Source of the DNA: Actinomycetota bacterium
Lineage (GTDB): Bacteria > Actinomycetota > Geothermincolia > Geothermincolales > RBG-13-55-18
Direction: 5' to 3'
NCBI GenBank assembly: GCA_014360655.1
Contig: JACIXC010000002.1
Span: 124,001 to 188,000 of the forward strand
Length of the DNA: 64,000 nucleotides
In this document: one piece after another, positions 34,373 through 44,121 of the stretch
How the letters are laid out: each line of letters opens with the position of its first letter
How positions within the stretch are numbered: position 1 is the stretch's first letter
The notes under the pieces: generated by a model
The model's input: the letters and a program-made list of their open reading frames with translations, nothing else
Told to the model about the DNA's origin: nothing
Databases searched by the model: none
Made by a program: the position numbers and the translations under genes

Positions 34373-35335
34373 ATGCGCCTGGAGGAGCTGGTGACGTTCT
34401 GCCGGGACCTCTCGAGGGAGGTACGGGACCTGGTGCGTCCCCACCTGGGAAGCAAGGAAGCGCGCAGGATGGAGGGGAGGGGGAGCAGCGGCGACTCAAC
34501 CTTTGCCATAGACGAGATGGCGGAGCGCCTGGTGGAGGAACGCGTCGCGGAACTCCCCGGGGTGGGTTTCTTCTCCGAGGACCGTGGGCTTGTGGGAAGC
34601 GAGGGCGCGAGCTGGGTGCTGGTGGTGGACCCCATCGACGGCACGCGGCCGGCGGCCGCCGGCCTGGAAGCTTGCTGCGTGTCCATAGCCGTGGCCGCCT
34701 ATGAACCGGAGCGGAAACCCCGCCCCGACCTCGGCGACGTGGTTTACGGGCTGATCCGGGAGATAAAGAACGAGGCCTGGTTCGAGGCAAGGCGGGGAGC
34801 CGGCTCCCGCATGGTCATCGACGGGGAGGAGAGGGAGATCGTCCTCCACCCCCACGACGACCTCTCCACCCTCTTCTGGACGCTGGGATTGCGGGGGCGG
34901 CCCGCCCTCCCCACCGTGCTGGTCCTCGAGGGACTCATCGACGCCTCCAGCGTGGACGGGGGGGTCTTCGACCTGGGTAGCGCCACCTTCTGCATCACCC
35001 GCCTCCTCACCGGGCAGTTGGACGCCTACGTGGATGTGGGGGACCGCATGCTAAGGGAGGTCCCGCAACTCGAGGAGATGTTCCTGCGCTGCGGGCACGG
35101 GCACGTCCTCAACAACTCGTCCTACGACCTGGCTGCCGCCAACCTCATCGCGCGCGAGGCGGGCCTGGCCGTCGGCGATGCTTTCGGCCGGCCCCTGGAC
35201 GGGTATCCCCTGCTGGCCTCGGGACGGGACGGGCAGCTCTCCTGCGTCGCCGCCGTCACCCCGCATCTGTGTCGCGCGATCATCGCGTGCGTGGACGAGG
35301 GCATGGCACGCATGCGGGCCCATTACGGATGGTGA
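34373..35335 (+). CDS. inositol-monophosphatase family protein
   Basis: A 320-residue member of the Mg-dependent IMPase/FBPase superfamily. The metal-site core WVLVVDPIDGT (about 84-94) is intact. FFSEDRG precedes it where most members have E-E. The last motif appears as SYDLAAANLIAREAGLAVGD (usual W/Y-D-x-A-A). It is long for the family (260-290 usual). It directly follows pimA with AAAGGAG before ATG 34373. It may remove phosphate from PIP or from inositol phosphate for the PIM pathway; this is inference from position. Confidence 0.8.
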   Translation: MRLEELVTFCRDLSREVRDLVRPHLGSKEARRMEGRGSSGDSTFAIDEMAERLVEERVAELPGVGFFSEDRGLVGSEGASWVLVVDPIDGTRPAAAGLEACCVSIAVAAYEPERKPRPDLGDVVYGLIREIKNEAWFEARRGAGSRMVIDGEEREIVLHPHDDLSTLFWTLGLRGRPALPTVLVLEGLIDASSVDGGVFDLGSATFCITRLLTGQLDAYVDVGDRMLREVPQLEEMFLRCGHGHVLNNSSYDLAAANLIAREAGLAVGDAFGRPLDGYPLLASGRDGQLSCVAAVTPHLCRAIIACVDEGMARMRAHYGW

Positions 35336-35344
35336 GCGGCGGCG

Positions 35345-35980
35345 ATGAGCCTGGCCTCGATCTTCTTGGTCTCCCTGGGCGTGGGGCTTTCCGGGGCTCT
35401 CATGCCGGGGCCCCTGCTCACCGTGACCATCAGCGAATCCTACCGACGTGGCTTCGTGGCCGGCCCCCTGCTGGTGGCGGGACACGCGGTGCTGGAGGGG
35501 AGCCTGGTGATACTTCTCATGCTGGGCCTGGACCGCGTGGTGGGTAACGACGTCTTCTTCGGCCTGGTGGGCGTGGCCGGAGGTGCTTTTCTCTTCTGGA
35601 TGGGGTTGGGGATGGCCATAGAGGTCAGGGACGGCAGGTTGCACCTGGACCTGGAGGACCGCTCCGCGGTCCGTCTCGGGCCGTTTCTCTCGGGTCTCAC
35701 CACCAGCCTCTCCAACCCTTACTGGTTCATGTGGTGGGCGACCTTCGGGCTGAGCTGGATGTTGCGCTCCCTCGAGCGGGGGGTCGCGGGGGTGGTCTTC
35801 TTCTACACCGGGCACATCATGGCCGACGTCCTCTGGTATTTTCTGGTAGCCATGCTGGTGGTCACGGGGAAGCGCTTCCTCTCCGACCGCATATACAGCT
35901 ACGTCATCCTGGCCTGCGGCGCCTTTTTGCTGGTGCTGGGAGCAAGGTTCGTGGGGGACGGGTTGGCCCACCTGCTCTGA
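35345..35980 (+). CDS. LysE/RhtB family exporter
   Basis: A 211-residue membrane protein with about six hydrophobic segments. The N-terminal SGALMPGPLLTVTISESYRRGF has the G-x-x-x-x-P-G-P motif of the LysE superfamily (amino-acid exporters). ATG 35345 is 9 bases after the phosphatase gene. The substrate cannot be predicted. A link to the PIM module is by position only. Confidence 0.82.
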   Translation: MSLASIFLVSLGVGLSGALMPGPLLTVTISESYRRGFVAGPLLVAGHAVLEGSLVILLMLGLDRVVGNDVFFGLVGVAGGAFLFWMGLGMAIEVRDGRLHLDLEDRSAVRLGPFLSGLTTSLSNPYWFMWWATFGLSWMLRSLERGVAGVVFFYTGHIMADVLWYFLVAMLVVTGKRFLSDRIYSYVILACGAFLLVLGARFVGDGLAHLL

Positions 35981-36337
35981 AGGTGCGCCGTTGAAGCCGA
36001 ACCGCCGGAGGCCGTGGTATGGCCAACGGAGCGCGAGAAGGCGGGCGTGAACGGCATACGGATTGCGTGTAAAGGAAGGAGCCACCTCTTACCGATACTG
36101 TCCGTAGCCCGGTAAAAGACGGATCGCCTGGCCCCCTGCACTCGTGGAGCGAACCGGTGGCCGGGAAGCGGGCGGGTTGATATGATTGACGCGGGCGACT
36201 TTTGGGAGGAGCCCGCTTCGGTAGATTGATGGCATCTCGCCAGGCAGGGAAGGAGGTGCCAAGGCTCGCGGCGCAGGAGGGTGGTTGTCGTCGCCCTCGT
36301 GTAGAATGCGAAAGCGGGAAGAAAGGAGGTAAGGGAA
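35981..36337. other. 357-base intergenic gap before lemA
   Basis: No gene recognised. It contains a GCGGGC (36191-36196) / GCCCGC (36211-36216) hairpin without a T-run, a TATGAT at 36181-36186 and a TAGAAT at 36302-36307, neither with a convincing -35. No tRNA-like fold was found. Confidence 0.4.
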
Positions 36338-36901
36338 GTGGTATGGGTCATCGTGATAATAGCGGTGCTGGCCTTCCTCGTAATATCGTGGATAGTCTAC
36401 TACTACAACAAGCTGATCCGGGACCGCAACCGCGTGGACAACGCCTGGCACCAGATAGACGTGCAGTTGAAGCGGCGCTACGACCTCATCCCCAACCTGG
36501 TGGAGACGGTCAAGGGTTACGCCGCGCACGAGAAGGAGGTCTTCGAGAAGGTCACCCAGGCGCGAGCCATGGGGATAAGCGCACAGACGGTGGGTGAGCA
36601 GGCGCAGGCGGAGAACGCCATCACGCAAGCCCTGAAGACCCTGTTCGCCGTGGCCGAGAACTACCCGGACCTGAAGGCCAACCAGAATTTCCTCATGCTG
36701 CAGGAGGAGCTCTCCGGGACGGAGTCCAAGATCGCCTTCGCTCGCCAGTTCTACAACGACAGCGTCATGTCCTACGACACCGACCGGCAGCGCTTCCCCG
36801 GCAACATCATCGCCGGGATGTTCTCGGGCACCTTCACCCCGCGCGAGTACTTCGAGATCGAGGTCGCCGCGGAGCGGGCCGCCCCCAAGGTGGAGTTCTG
36901 A
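36338..36901 (+). CDS. lemA: LemA family protein
   Basis: A 187-residue LemA protein. One N-terminal membrane helix (residues 1-24) is followed by the family core [21 protein letters not shown] and [21 protein letters not shown]. The helical bundle continues to [24 protein letters not shown]. LemA proteins are membrane-anchored helical bundles of unclear role, very often beside htpX, as here (htpX starts 200 bases downstream). GTG 36338 has AAAGGAGGT 7 bases upstream. Confidence 0.93.
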   Translation: MVWVIVIIAVLAFLVISWIVYYYNKLIRDRNRVDNAWHQIDVQLKRRYDLIPNLVETVKGYAAHEKEVFEKVTQARAMGISAQTVGEQAQAENAITQALKTLFAVAENYPDLKANQNFLMLQEELSGTESKIAFARQFYNDSVMSYDTDRQRFPGNIIAGMFSGTFTPREYFEIEVAAERAAPKVEF

Positions 36902-37101
36902 GCGGCGCGCGGCGGGAACGCGTTTCCGCGCACGTGCTGAGGCGGGAGCCCCCCGGGGGCGTCGCGCCGGCGAGTGTGCCTGGCCGGTCGGAGCTGCTCA
37001 AGGGCGCCGAAGACGGCGTCGCGGGGGCGCGAGACCGGGTCGCAGGGCAGCGGCGCGGGGTCCGCCGGCACACGGCGAGGAAGGTTGGGGAGGTGTAGGA
37101 A

Positions 37102-38082
37102 GTGACCTTCTACGACCAGATATCCAAGAACAAGTGGAAGACGGCGGTGCTGGTCTCCGTGTTCATCGCCTTCATCCTGCTGCTCGGCTTCTTCGTCGGT
37201 TACATCTGGGGGCTGGAGAGAGCCCTGGTCGGCCTGATCATAGCCACCGTGGTGGCCACCGTCATGGCCTTTACCAGTTATTACCATAGCGACAAGATCG
37301 CCCTGGCGGCTGCGGGAGCGCGGCCGGTGACCAGGGAGGAGTACCCTTACTACGTGAACACCGTGGAGGGACTGGCCATCGCGGCGGGGTTGCCCGTGCC
37401 CCGCACCTACATCATCGACACCCCGGCCATGAACGCGTTCGCCACCGGACGGGACCCGGAGCACGCGGCCGTGGCCGTGACCAGGGGTCTCCTCGAGAAC
37501 TGCAACCGGCTGGAGCTGGAGGGCGTCCTCGCCCATGAGATGTCCCACATCAAGAACTACGACATACGTCTCATGAGCATGGTGGTGGTGCTGGTGGGGC
37601 TGGTGGTCATCTTCTCGGAGGTCCTTTTCCGCATGTTCCTGTTCGGCGGGGGCGGACGACGGCGCAGCGAAGGGGGAGGCGGCGGCGAGGGCGGGGGCAT
37701 AATCTACCTGGTGATACTGGTGATAGGCCTCGTCTTTCTCGTCCTGTCGCCCGTCATCGCCCAGCTGTTGCAGCTGGCCATATCGCGCCGCAGGGAATAC
37801 CTGGCCGACGCCAACGGGGCCATGCTGACGCGCTATCCCGAGGGGTTGGCCAGCGCCCTGGAAAAACTTACCACGCAGGCCAAGCCCTTCCCGCGCGCCA
37901 GCAAGGCCACAGCCCATCTCTTCATCGTGCAGCCCTTCCGCAAGGAGGGGGGCGAGCGCATCCACCGGCGTTCCAGCATCTGGGATACCCATCCTCCCAT
38001 AGAGGAGCGCATACGCCGCCTGCGGGCCATGGCCGGCATGGAGGGCATGTACACCCAGGCGCAGAGGGAGTCGATGACCTGA
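37102..38082 (+). CDS. htpX: HtpX-like membrane zinc metalloprotease
   Basis: A 326-residue M48 protease. Two N-terminal membrane segments (about 15-60) precede the catalytic HEMSHIKNYD (H-E-x-x-H near residues 145-149). A Gly/Arg-rich loop (about 182-200) comes before two more hydrophobic segments. The third ligand region is RRREYLADANGA, with the conserved Glu. HtpX degrades damaged membrane proteins. GTG 37102 follows GGAGGTGTAGGA. It is paired with lemA. Confidence 0.94.
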   Translation: MTFYDQISKNKWKTAVLVSVFIAFILLLGFFVGYIWGLERALVGLIIATVVATVMAFTSYYHSDKIALAAAGARPVTREEYPYYVNTVEGLAIAAGLPVPRTYIIDTPAMNAFATGRDPEHAAVAVTRGLLENCNRLELEGVLAHEMSHIKNYDIRLMSMVVVLVGLVVIFSEVLFRMFLFGGGGRRRSEGGGGGEGGGIIYLVILVIGLVFLVLSPVIAQLLQLAISRRREYLADANGAMLTRYPEGLASALEKLTTQAKPFPRASKATAHLFIVQPFRKEGGERIHRRSSIWDTHPPIEERIRRLRAMAGMEGMYTQAQRESMT

Positions 38083-38106
38083 GGGGATTCCCCGCCCGGC
38101 TGCGGG

Positions 38107-38856
38107 TCACTTGATCAAGATCACGATGCCGGAATCCCGCTTCTTGCGCAGCCTTCCCAGCAGGCGCACTACGCGGATGGGATCGCGCAGGTGCTCGTAC
38201 TTGAACAGTTTCCGCAGGGGGGGATACCCGGGCTCGCCGAAGATGGTCTCCAACATGAACTCGGGATGCGGGTATACGTGATGGATCCCGAAGCCGGCCC
38301 TCCTTCCCGCCGCCACCACCAGGGACGGTGGCATGTCCCTCTCCGTCACCCCGTATCTCTCGACGGCGTCGCGTGAAGCGGGGGCCGCGGCGTGGCCCTT
38401 TCCCGGCTCGTAGACGAGACAGGTACCGCCGCGTTTCAGGGCCAGGTAGGCGCCGCGCAGGGCGGCCTCCTCGTCCTCCGTGTGGTGCAGGGCGGAGAAG
38501 AAGAGGGCGCAGTCGTACTCGTCGCGGAACTCCAGGGACTCGAAATCCCGGACCAGGAAGCGCAGGTTGCCCACCCCCTCCTCTTCGCGCTTGCGCTCGG
38601 CGCAGGCGATCATGTCCGCCGAGATGTCCACCCCGGTGACTTCATATCCGCGCCTGGCCAGAAAACGGCTGGTCCAGCCGGTGCCGCATCCCAGGTCGAG
38701 CAGCTTCGCGGGCGGAGGGGGAAGAAGGGACATCACCGTCCCTATCTGCACCAGGTACGTGCCGCATTCGGAGTCGGAGAAGGGCTTGTTGGCGGCATGC
38801 TCAGCCCCCGCAACCCCTATGTTCTTCAGGTAATCGATCTCGCCCTGCTTGCTCAA
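38107..38856 (-). CDS. class I SAM-dependent methyltransferase
   Basis: A 249-residue methyltransferase on the minus strand. Motif I is LLDLGCGTGWTSRFLARRG, followed by the acidic VTGVDISADMI and ALFFSALHHTEDEEAAL. It resembles UbiE/Methyltransf_11 proteins. Its substrate is unknown; the C-terminal 90 residues are specific to this protein, with an RLLGRLRKKRDSGI ending. The start is TTG at 38856 (complement) after GGAAGGGGGAG; the open frame runs on to 40059, but that part is antisense to pdxS. It converges on htpX and diverges from pdxS. Confidence 0.82.
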   Translation of the reverse strand: MSKQGEIDYLKNIGVAGAEHAANKPFSDSECGTYLVQIGTVMSLLPPPPAKLLDLGCGTGWTSRFLARRGYEVTGVDISADMIACAERKREEEGVGNLRFLVRDFESLEFRDEYDCALFFSALHHTEDEEAALRGAYLALKRGGTCLVYEPGKGHAAAPASRDAVERYGVTERDMPPSLVVAAGRRAGFGIHHVYPHPEFMLETIFGEPGYPPLRKLFKYEHLRDPIRVVRLLGRLRKKRDSGIVILIK

Positions 38857-39090
38857 CTCTCCCCCTTCCGCGCAAGACCCCTCTCCCCCACGCGAGCTCC
38901 ATGCGGGCCAGTAAACAATGATAATCCAGGGCTCGTCGTGGTGCAAAACGAACCGCAGGGAGTAGGACAGGCATGACTTCCCGTGCCGGGGGGAGCTATT
39001 CAGTTGCGGGTGAGTATGGTCTATATTAAAAGAAGGAAAGCCCCGCGGGGCGTTGTTTCCATAGACGGAAGGTTTGGAGGGATCCGGAAG

Positions 39091-39975
39091 ATGGTGGAAA
39101 AAGGTACGCTGCGCGTGAAGACCGGCCTGGCGGAGATGCTCAAGGGCGGGGTGATCATGGACGTGACCACGCCGGAACAGGCGAAGATCGCCGAGGAGGC
39201 GGGCGCGGTCGCGGTCATGGCCCTGGAAAGGGTGCCCGCCGACATCCGTGCTGCGGGTGGAGTGGCCAGGATGGCCGATCCGGGGGTCATCGAGGCCATC
39301 ATGGAGGCGGTGACCATCCCGGTCATGGCCAAGGCGCGCATCGGGCATTTCGTGGAGGCGCAGATCCTGGAGGCGCTGGGAGTCGATTACGTGGACGAGA
39401 GCGAGGTGCTCACCCCCGCCGACGAGAGGCACCACATCGACAAGTGGCGCTTCACCGTCCCCTTCGTCTGCGGCGCCATCAACCTGGGGGAGGCGCTGCG
39501 GCGCATCGCGGAGGGCGCGGCCATGATCCGCACCAAGGGAGAGGCGGGCACGGGCAACGTGGTTGAGGCGGTGCGCCACATGCGCACCATCAACGAGGAG
39601 ATAAGGCGCCTCACGGTGACTCCCCGGGACGAGCTCATGGCGGCGGCCAAGGAGATGGGAGCCCCCTATGACCTGGTCTGCTGGGTGGCGGAGAACGGCA
39701 GGCTTCCGGTGGTTAACTTCTCCGCCGGCGGCATTGCCACGCCGGCGGACGCGGCCATGATGATGCAGCTGGGCGCGGACGGCGTGTTCGTGGGCTCGGG
39801 CATCTTCAAGTCGGAGGACCCTGCGGCCAGGGCCAGGGCCATCGTCATGGCCACCACGCACTACGATGACCCCAAGATACTGGCCGAGGTCTCGCGTGGC
39901 CTGGGTAAGGCCATGGTGGGCAAGGAGATCTCGGAGATCGGACGCGAGAACCTCATCCAGTTCCGCGGCTGGTGA
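39091..39975 (+). CDS. pdxS: pyridoxal 5'-phosphate synthase subunit PdxS
   Basis: A 294-residue PdxS, the TIM-barrel synthase that makes PLP from ribose-5-phosphate, glyceraldehyde-3-phosphate and ammonia. Highly conserved blocks are seen: [67 protein letters not shown] in sequence, and [19 protein letters not shown] 39091 follows GGAGGGATCC. An upstream extension to 38983 lacks family similarity. TATATT at 39022-39027 may be its -10 box. It pairs with pdxT. Confidence 0.97.
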   Translation: MVEKGTLRVKTGLAEMLKGGVIMDVTTPEQAKIAEEAGAVAVMALERVPADIRAAGGVARMADPGVIEAIMEAVTIPVMAKARIGHFVEAQILEALGVDYVDESEVLTPADERHHIDKWRFTVPFVCGAINLGEALRRIAEGAAMIRTKGEAGTGNVVEAVRHMRTINEEIRRLTVTPRDELMAAAKEMGAPYDLVCWVAENGRLPVVNFSAGGIATPADAAMMMQLGADGVFVGSGIFKSEDPAARARAIVMATTHYDDPKILAEVSRGLGKAMVGKEISEIGRENLIQFRGW

Positions 39976-40005
39976 CGACGGCGGGGGAACGGGAGAGGCG
40001 GAACG

Positions 40006-40602
40006 ATGAAGAAACCGACCATCGGCGTGCTCGCGCTGCAGGGTGCGGTGCGCGAGCATCTACGCATGATCGAGGATTGTGGAGCTCGGGGGATCGCGGT
40101 CAAGTATCCCGCCGAGCTTCAAGTCTGCCGGGGGCTCATCATACCCGGCGGAGAGAGCACCACCATGGGCAGATTGATGCAGGCCCACGGTTTCCTGGAG
40201 GAGATACGCTCGCTGGCGCGCGAGGGCATGCCCCTCTACGGGACCTGCGCGGGATTGATCATGATGGCCGCGCGCCTGGCGGAGGGAGACCAGCCGCTTC
40301 TGGGGCTGATGGACATCACCGCCAGGCGCAATGCCTTCGGGCGCCAGGTGGACAGCTTCGAGACGGACATTGCCCTGCGCGGTGTCGAGGAGGCCGAGAG
40401 ACCCTTCCGCGCCGTGTTCATCCGCGCTCCCTGGATAGAGGAGGTGGGGCCGCAGGTGTCGGTCATGGGAGAGTTCAGGGGCAGGCCGGTGATGGCGCGC
40501 CAGGACGGCATGCTGGTATCCGCCTTCCACCCCGAGCTGACCGACGACGGGCGCGTACACCGTTATTTCCTGCGCATGGTCGATGAACTCGCGGGCGATT
40601 AG
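40006..40602 (+). CDS. pdxT: pyridoxal 5'-phosphate synthase glutaminase subunit PdxT
   Basis: A 198-residue class I glutaminase that feeds ammonia to PdxS. It shows IPGGESTTMG, the nucleophile Cys in YGTCAGLIMMA, RRNAFGRQVDSFE-like ARRNAFGRQVDSF, IRAPWIE and the His-Glu pair in AFHPELTDD. ATG 40006 is 30 bases after pdxS. pdxST-yebC-ruvCAB is a conserved actinobacterial order. Confidence 0.97.
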   Translation: MKKPTIGVLALQGAVREHLRMIEDCGARGIAVKYPAELQVCRGLIIPGGESTTMGRLMQAHGFLEEIRSLAREGMPLYGTCAGLIMMAARLAEGDQPLLGLMDITARRNAFGRQVDSFETDIALRGVEEAERPFRAVFIRAPWIEEVGPQVSVMGEFRGRPVMARQDGMLVSAFHPELTDDGRVHRYFLRMVDELAGD

Positions 40603-40733
40603 CGGGCCGGGAGGGTTCCCTGCGCCGCCCGGAGCCGCACGCCGGCGCAGGAGGACACGCTGACAGGCTCATGCGATAGGCTCATGCAGGCAGGCCGTTT
40701 CCAGCCGGCCGGTGGAGGAGACAGGAGGAGGAG

Positions 40734-41489
40734 ATGTCCGGACACAGCAAGTGGTCTTCGATCAAGCATAAAAAGGCCGCGGAGGACGCCAAGCGCGGGC
40801 AGATGTTCAGCAAGCTCTCGCGGGCCATCATCGTGGCCGCGCGGGAAGGAGGCGGCAACCCGGAGACGAACCTCGCCCTGGCGAACGCGATCGAGAAGGC
40901 GAGGAGCTACTCCATGCCCAAGGAGAACATCGAGAGGGCCATCAAGCGGGGCACCGGGGAGGGTTCCGCCGACGAGTTCGAGAAGATTACCTACGAGGGA
41001 TACGGCGCCGACGGGGTGGCCATCATGGTGGACGTGATGACGGACAACCGCAACCGGGCGGCCTCCGACATCCGGCGCATATTCAACCGCACGGGCGGCA
41101 GCCTGGGGACCACGGGGTGCGTGGCCTGGATGTTCGAGAAGAAGGGGAACATCATCGTGAACAAGGAGAGCGGGGCGGACGAGGACGCCCTGCTGGAGAC
41201 GGCCCTCGAGGCGGGGGCGGAAGACATGGTCTCCGAGGACGACCACTGGGAGATCATCACCGACGTGGAGTCCTTCCGGGGCGTGGTGGAGGCGTTGCAG
41301 AAAGCGGGTGTCGAGGTGGCCTCCGCTCAGGTCACCATGCTCCCCAAGAACACCGTCAAGCTGGACAAGGAAGCCGCCAAGAAGGTGCTCAGGCTGGTGG
41401 ATGCGCTGGAGGACTACGAGGACGTGCAGGAGGTCTACGCCAACTTCGACATCCCCGACGAAATACTGGCGGAGCTCGCGGAGGAATAG
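40734..41489 (+). CDS. yebC: YebC/PmpR family protein
   Basis: A 251-residue YebC protein. It opens MSGHSKWSSIKHKKAAEDAK, followed by the FSKLSRAIIVAAREGGGNPE and MPKENIERAIKRGTGE blocks. Recent work on the family links it to translation of proline-rich stretches and to transcription control. ATG 40734 follows AGGAGGAG. It precedes ruvC by 15 bases, as usual. Confidence 0.96.
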   Translation: MSGHSKWSSIKHKKAAEDAKRGQMFSKLSRAIIVAAREGGGNPETNLALANAIEKARSYSMPKENIERAIKRGTGEGSADEFEKITYEGYGADGVAIMVDVMTDNRNRAASDIRRIFNRTGGSLGTTGCVAWMFEKKGNIIVNKESGADEDALLETALEAGAEDMVSEDDHWEIITDVESFRGVVEALQKAGVEVASAQVTMLPKNTVKLDKEAAKKVLRLVDALEDYEDVQEVYANFDIPDEILAELAEE

Positions 41490-41504
41490 GGGCGTGCGGT
41501 AAAC

Positions 41505-42047
41505 ATGGTCATCATGGGCGTCGACCCCGGGCTTTCGTCCACCGGCTACGGCGTGATCGAGAAGAGGGGCGACGTGCTGCGGGCGCTGGGCTACGGCGGC
41601 ATCACCACCTCCTCTCGCCAGACGCTGTCATCGCGACTTGCTAAGATATATCGCGAGATAAAGGACCTGATAGAGGAGTATCGGCCGGACCTGGTGGTGA
41701 TCGAGGAGCTCTTCTTCAACAGCAACGCGCGCAGCGCCATGGTGGTGGGGCAGGCCCGGGGAGGGGTCATACTCGCCGCGGCGCATTGCGGGGTGGGCGT
41801 GGAGGAATACACGCCGCTGCAGGTAAAACAGGCGCTGGTGGGACACGGGCGGGCCGACAAGAGGCAGGTGAGCTACATGGTGCGGACGTTGCTGTCGCTC
41901 GAGGACGAGATAGCGTCCAGCCACGCCAGCGACGCGCTGGCGCTGGCCATCTGCCACGCGCATCGCGAGAAGCTCCAGGGCCGCTTGGAAGATATTGCCA
42001 GGAAAGGCGCGGGGGCGAAGCGGAAGGGTGGGGTCGGGGACGGCTGA
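41505..42047 (+). CDS. ruvC: Holliday junction resolvase RuvC
   Basis: A 180-residue RuvC. The acidic residues are seen in GVDPGLSSTGYGV, VVIEELFFNSNARSAMVVGQ and HASDALALAICHAH. It cuts four-way junctions symmetrically with RuvAB. ATG 41505 (or 41514) was taken. The last 15 residues are basic. Followed by ruvA after 109 bases that hold no gene I can support. Confidence 0.96.
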   Translation: MVIMGVDPGLSSTGYGVIEKRGDVLRALGYGGITTSSRQTLSSRLAKIYREIKDLIEEYRPDLVVIEELFFNSNARSAMVVGQARGGVILAAAHCGVGVEEYTPLQVKQALVGHGRADKRQVSYMVRTLLSLEDEIASSHASDALALAICHAHREKLQGRLEDIARKGAGAKRKGGVGDG

Positions 42048-42156
42048 GCTGGCGTGCGCGCCGGGCCGGAAGGAACGGCGCGGACGTGATGCGGGGCGGT
42101 GATATGCCGCCTGGAGCGAGGAAGGGCAGGAGGCGGAGCAGGAAGAGGGTCGCGGG

Positions 42157-42753
42157 ATGATCGAATTCGTGGAAGGCACCTTGGTGGAAAAGGGCGAGGG
42201 CAGCGCGGTGGTGGCCCTGGGAGGCATGGGCCTCACCCTCCATCTCACCACGGGTACCCTGAGCGGCCTTCCGCCCCTGGGTAAGAAGGTGCGCCTTCAT
42301 ACGTATCTCCATATAAAGGAAGACCTGGTTCAGCTCTACGGGTTCCGGGACCGCCGCGAGAGGGAGGTTTTTCTCAACCTGATCGGCGTGACCGGCATCG
42401 GCCCCAGGGCCGCCCTGGCCATACTCTCCGCCTACGACCCGGATACCTTCGCGCGGTTGGTGGCCGGCGAGGACCTGGAGGCCATCACCGCCGTGACGGG
42501 CGTGGGCAGGAAAAGCGGCCAGCGCATCATCGTCGAGCTCAAGGACAAGCTGGCGCCGCTGGCGGGCGACCTGGGCACGCTGCCCGCGGGACCCGACGGG
42601 GGGGACATGCTGCGCGAGGCGCGGGAGGCCTTGAAGGGTCTGGGCTACAGCGTGGCGGAGGCCAACCGCGCCCTGGAGGGTTACAGCGCGGAGGAGCCGC
42701 GCGTGGAGGACATGATCCGCTACGCGCTGCGGCGGTTGGGGGGCAAGGGGTGA
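42157..42753 (+). CDS. ruvA: Holliday junction DNA helicase subunit RuvA
   Basis: A 198-residue RuvA, which holds the junction for RuvB. Domain I (1-63) is an OB-fold ending YGFRDRRER. Domain II has two helix-hairpin-helix motifs, VTGIGPRAALAIL and VTGVGRKSGQRIIVELKDK. The C-terminal domain III (about 150-198) contacts RuvB. ATG 42157 is preceded by GAAGAGGGTCGCGGG. Confidence 0.96.
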   Translation: MIEFVEGTLVEKGEGSAVVALGGMGLTLHLTTGTLSGLPPLGKKVRLHTYLHIKEDLVQLYGFRDRREREVFLNLIGVTGIGPRAALAILSAYDPDTFARLVAGEDLEAITAVTGVGRKSGQRIIVELKDKLAPLAGDLGTLPAGPDGGDMLREAREALKGLGYSVAEANRALEGYSAEEPRVEDMIRYALRRLGGKG

Positions 42754-42876
42754 CGTCGAAGGCGTCGGTGCGGATGGACATCCCTGCGGAGAAAGGGATG
42801 GGGAAGGCGCACGGGTGAGGGTGCGGCGATCGCGCGGGAAGCGCCGTCCGCTCCGCACGGAAGGAACGGTTGCGAC

Positions 42877-43932
42877 ATGGCCGAGGAAGGAATGGGACGG
42901 GAAGACCGGGAAGGCGCGGACGAGGAACGCCTCTTGGACCCGGAACCGCGGGAGGACGAGCAGGAGCTCGACCTCACCCTGCGGCCCCGCTGGCTGAGCG
43001 AGTTCGTGGGGCAGGACCGTATCCGCGAGCACCTGGAGATCTTCATCGGGGCCGCCAAGGAGAGGAGGGAGCCCCTGGACCACGTGCTCCTCTCCGGTCC
43101 CCCGGGGCTGGGGAAGACCACCCTGGCGGGCATCATCGCCAACGAGCTGGGGGTCTCCCTGCGCCAGACCTCGGGGCCGGCCCTGGAGAGGGCGGGGGAC
43201 CTGGCCTCCGTGCTCACCAACCTTGAACCAGGCGACGTGCTCTTCATCGACGAGATCCACCGCCTCAACCGAGCCGTAGAGGAGGTCCTCTACCCGGCCA
43301 TGGAGGATTTCCAGCTGGACATCGTCATCGGCAAGGGTCCGGCCGCGCGCTCCATACGCCTGGACCTGCCGCCCTTCACCCTGGTGGGGGCGACCACGCG
43401 CTCCGGGCTGCTCACCTCGCCCCTGCGCGACCGCTTCGGGGTGCAGTGTCGCCTCGATTACTACGACGTGCGGGAGCTGAAGGCCATCATCATGCGCTCC
43501 GCGCGCATACTGGAGGTGGAGATAGACGAGGAGGGAGCGCACGAGCTGGCCCGCCGCTCCCGCGGCACGCCGCGCATAGCCAACCGCCTGCTGCGGCGGG
43601 TGCGCGATTTCGCCCAGGTGAGGGCCGAGGGGAGCATAACCTACGAGGTGGGGTGCCGTGCGCTGGCCCTGTTCGAGGTGGACGAGATGGGCCTGGACAA
43701 GGTGGACAAGCTCATCCTCACCACCATCATCGAGAAGTTCAACGGGGGACCCGTGGGCGTCAACACCCTGGCGGTTTCCATAGGCGAGGAAATAGACACC
43801 CTGGAAGAGGTGTACGAGCCCTACCTCATGCAGATAGGTTTCATGCAGAGGACGCCGCGCGGCAGGGTGGCCACGGAGAACGCCTACCGCCACCTCGGCA
43901 TGGAGGAGCGGCGCGGCAACACCCTCTTCTGA
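42877..43932 (+). CDS. ruvB: Holliday junction DNA helicase subunit RuvB
   Basis: A 351-residue AAA+ motor. Walker [13 protein letters not shown] (about 73-84) and Walker [16 protein letters not shown] are intact. Sensor 1 is [18 protein letters not shown], sensor 2 [18 protein letters not shown], and the winged helix [18 protein letters not shown]. An acidic N-terminal extension of about 30 residues precedes the conserved [12 protein letters not shown]-like start. ATG 42877 fits. Confidence 0.97.
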   Translation: MAEEGMGREDREGADEERLLDPEPREDEQELDLTLRPRWLSEFVGQDRIREHLEIFIGAAKERREPLDHVLLSGPPGLGKTTLAGIIANELGVSLRQTSGPALERAGDLASVLTNLEPGDVLFIDEIHRLNRAVEEVLYPAMEDFQLDIVIGKGPAARSIRLDLPPFTLVGATTRSGLLTSPLRDRFGVQCRLDYYDVRELKAIIMRSARILEVEIDEEGAHELARRSRGTPRIANRLLRRVRDFAQVRAEGSITYEVGCRALALFEVDEMGLDKVDKLILTTIIEKFNGGPVGVNTLAVSIGEEIDTLEEVYEPYLMQIGFMQRTPRGRVATENAYRHLGMEERRGNTLF

Positions 43933-44121
43933 CCGCGGAAGGCCGGTGTTCCCGGAGGAACCCGCGCGGGGAAGCGCGGGCTCTGATATGCGGGGATGAA
44001 GGACGTTTCACCTGGCGGGCCCCGGGTGGGACGAGGCGTAGAGGCGACGGTGCGCTGCCGGAGAGGGGCCCTGGAAAGCTCGTTGCCGGGAAGCGCCGGC
44101 GGGAGGGACTTCAAACGTGAT

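Noticed and set aside
36141-36230. tRNA or small structured RNA in the gap before lemA
   Set aside because: The GCGGGC/GCCCGC hairpin is isolated; no cloverleaf, T-loop GTTCGA or CCA-side stem.
38857-40059. 650-codon minus-strand gene fused to the methyltransferase
   Set aside because: The upstream 400 codons are antisense to pdxS and have no family similarity; a TTG with a good ribosome site starts the methyltransferase at 38856.
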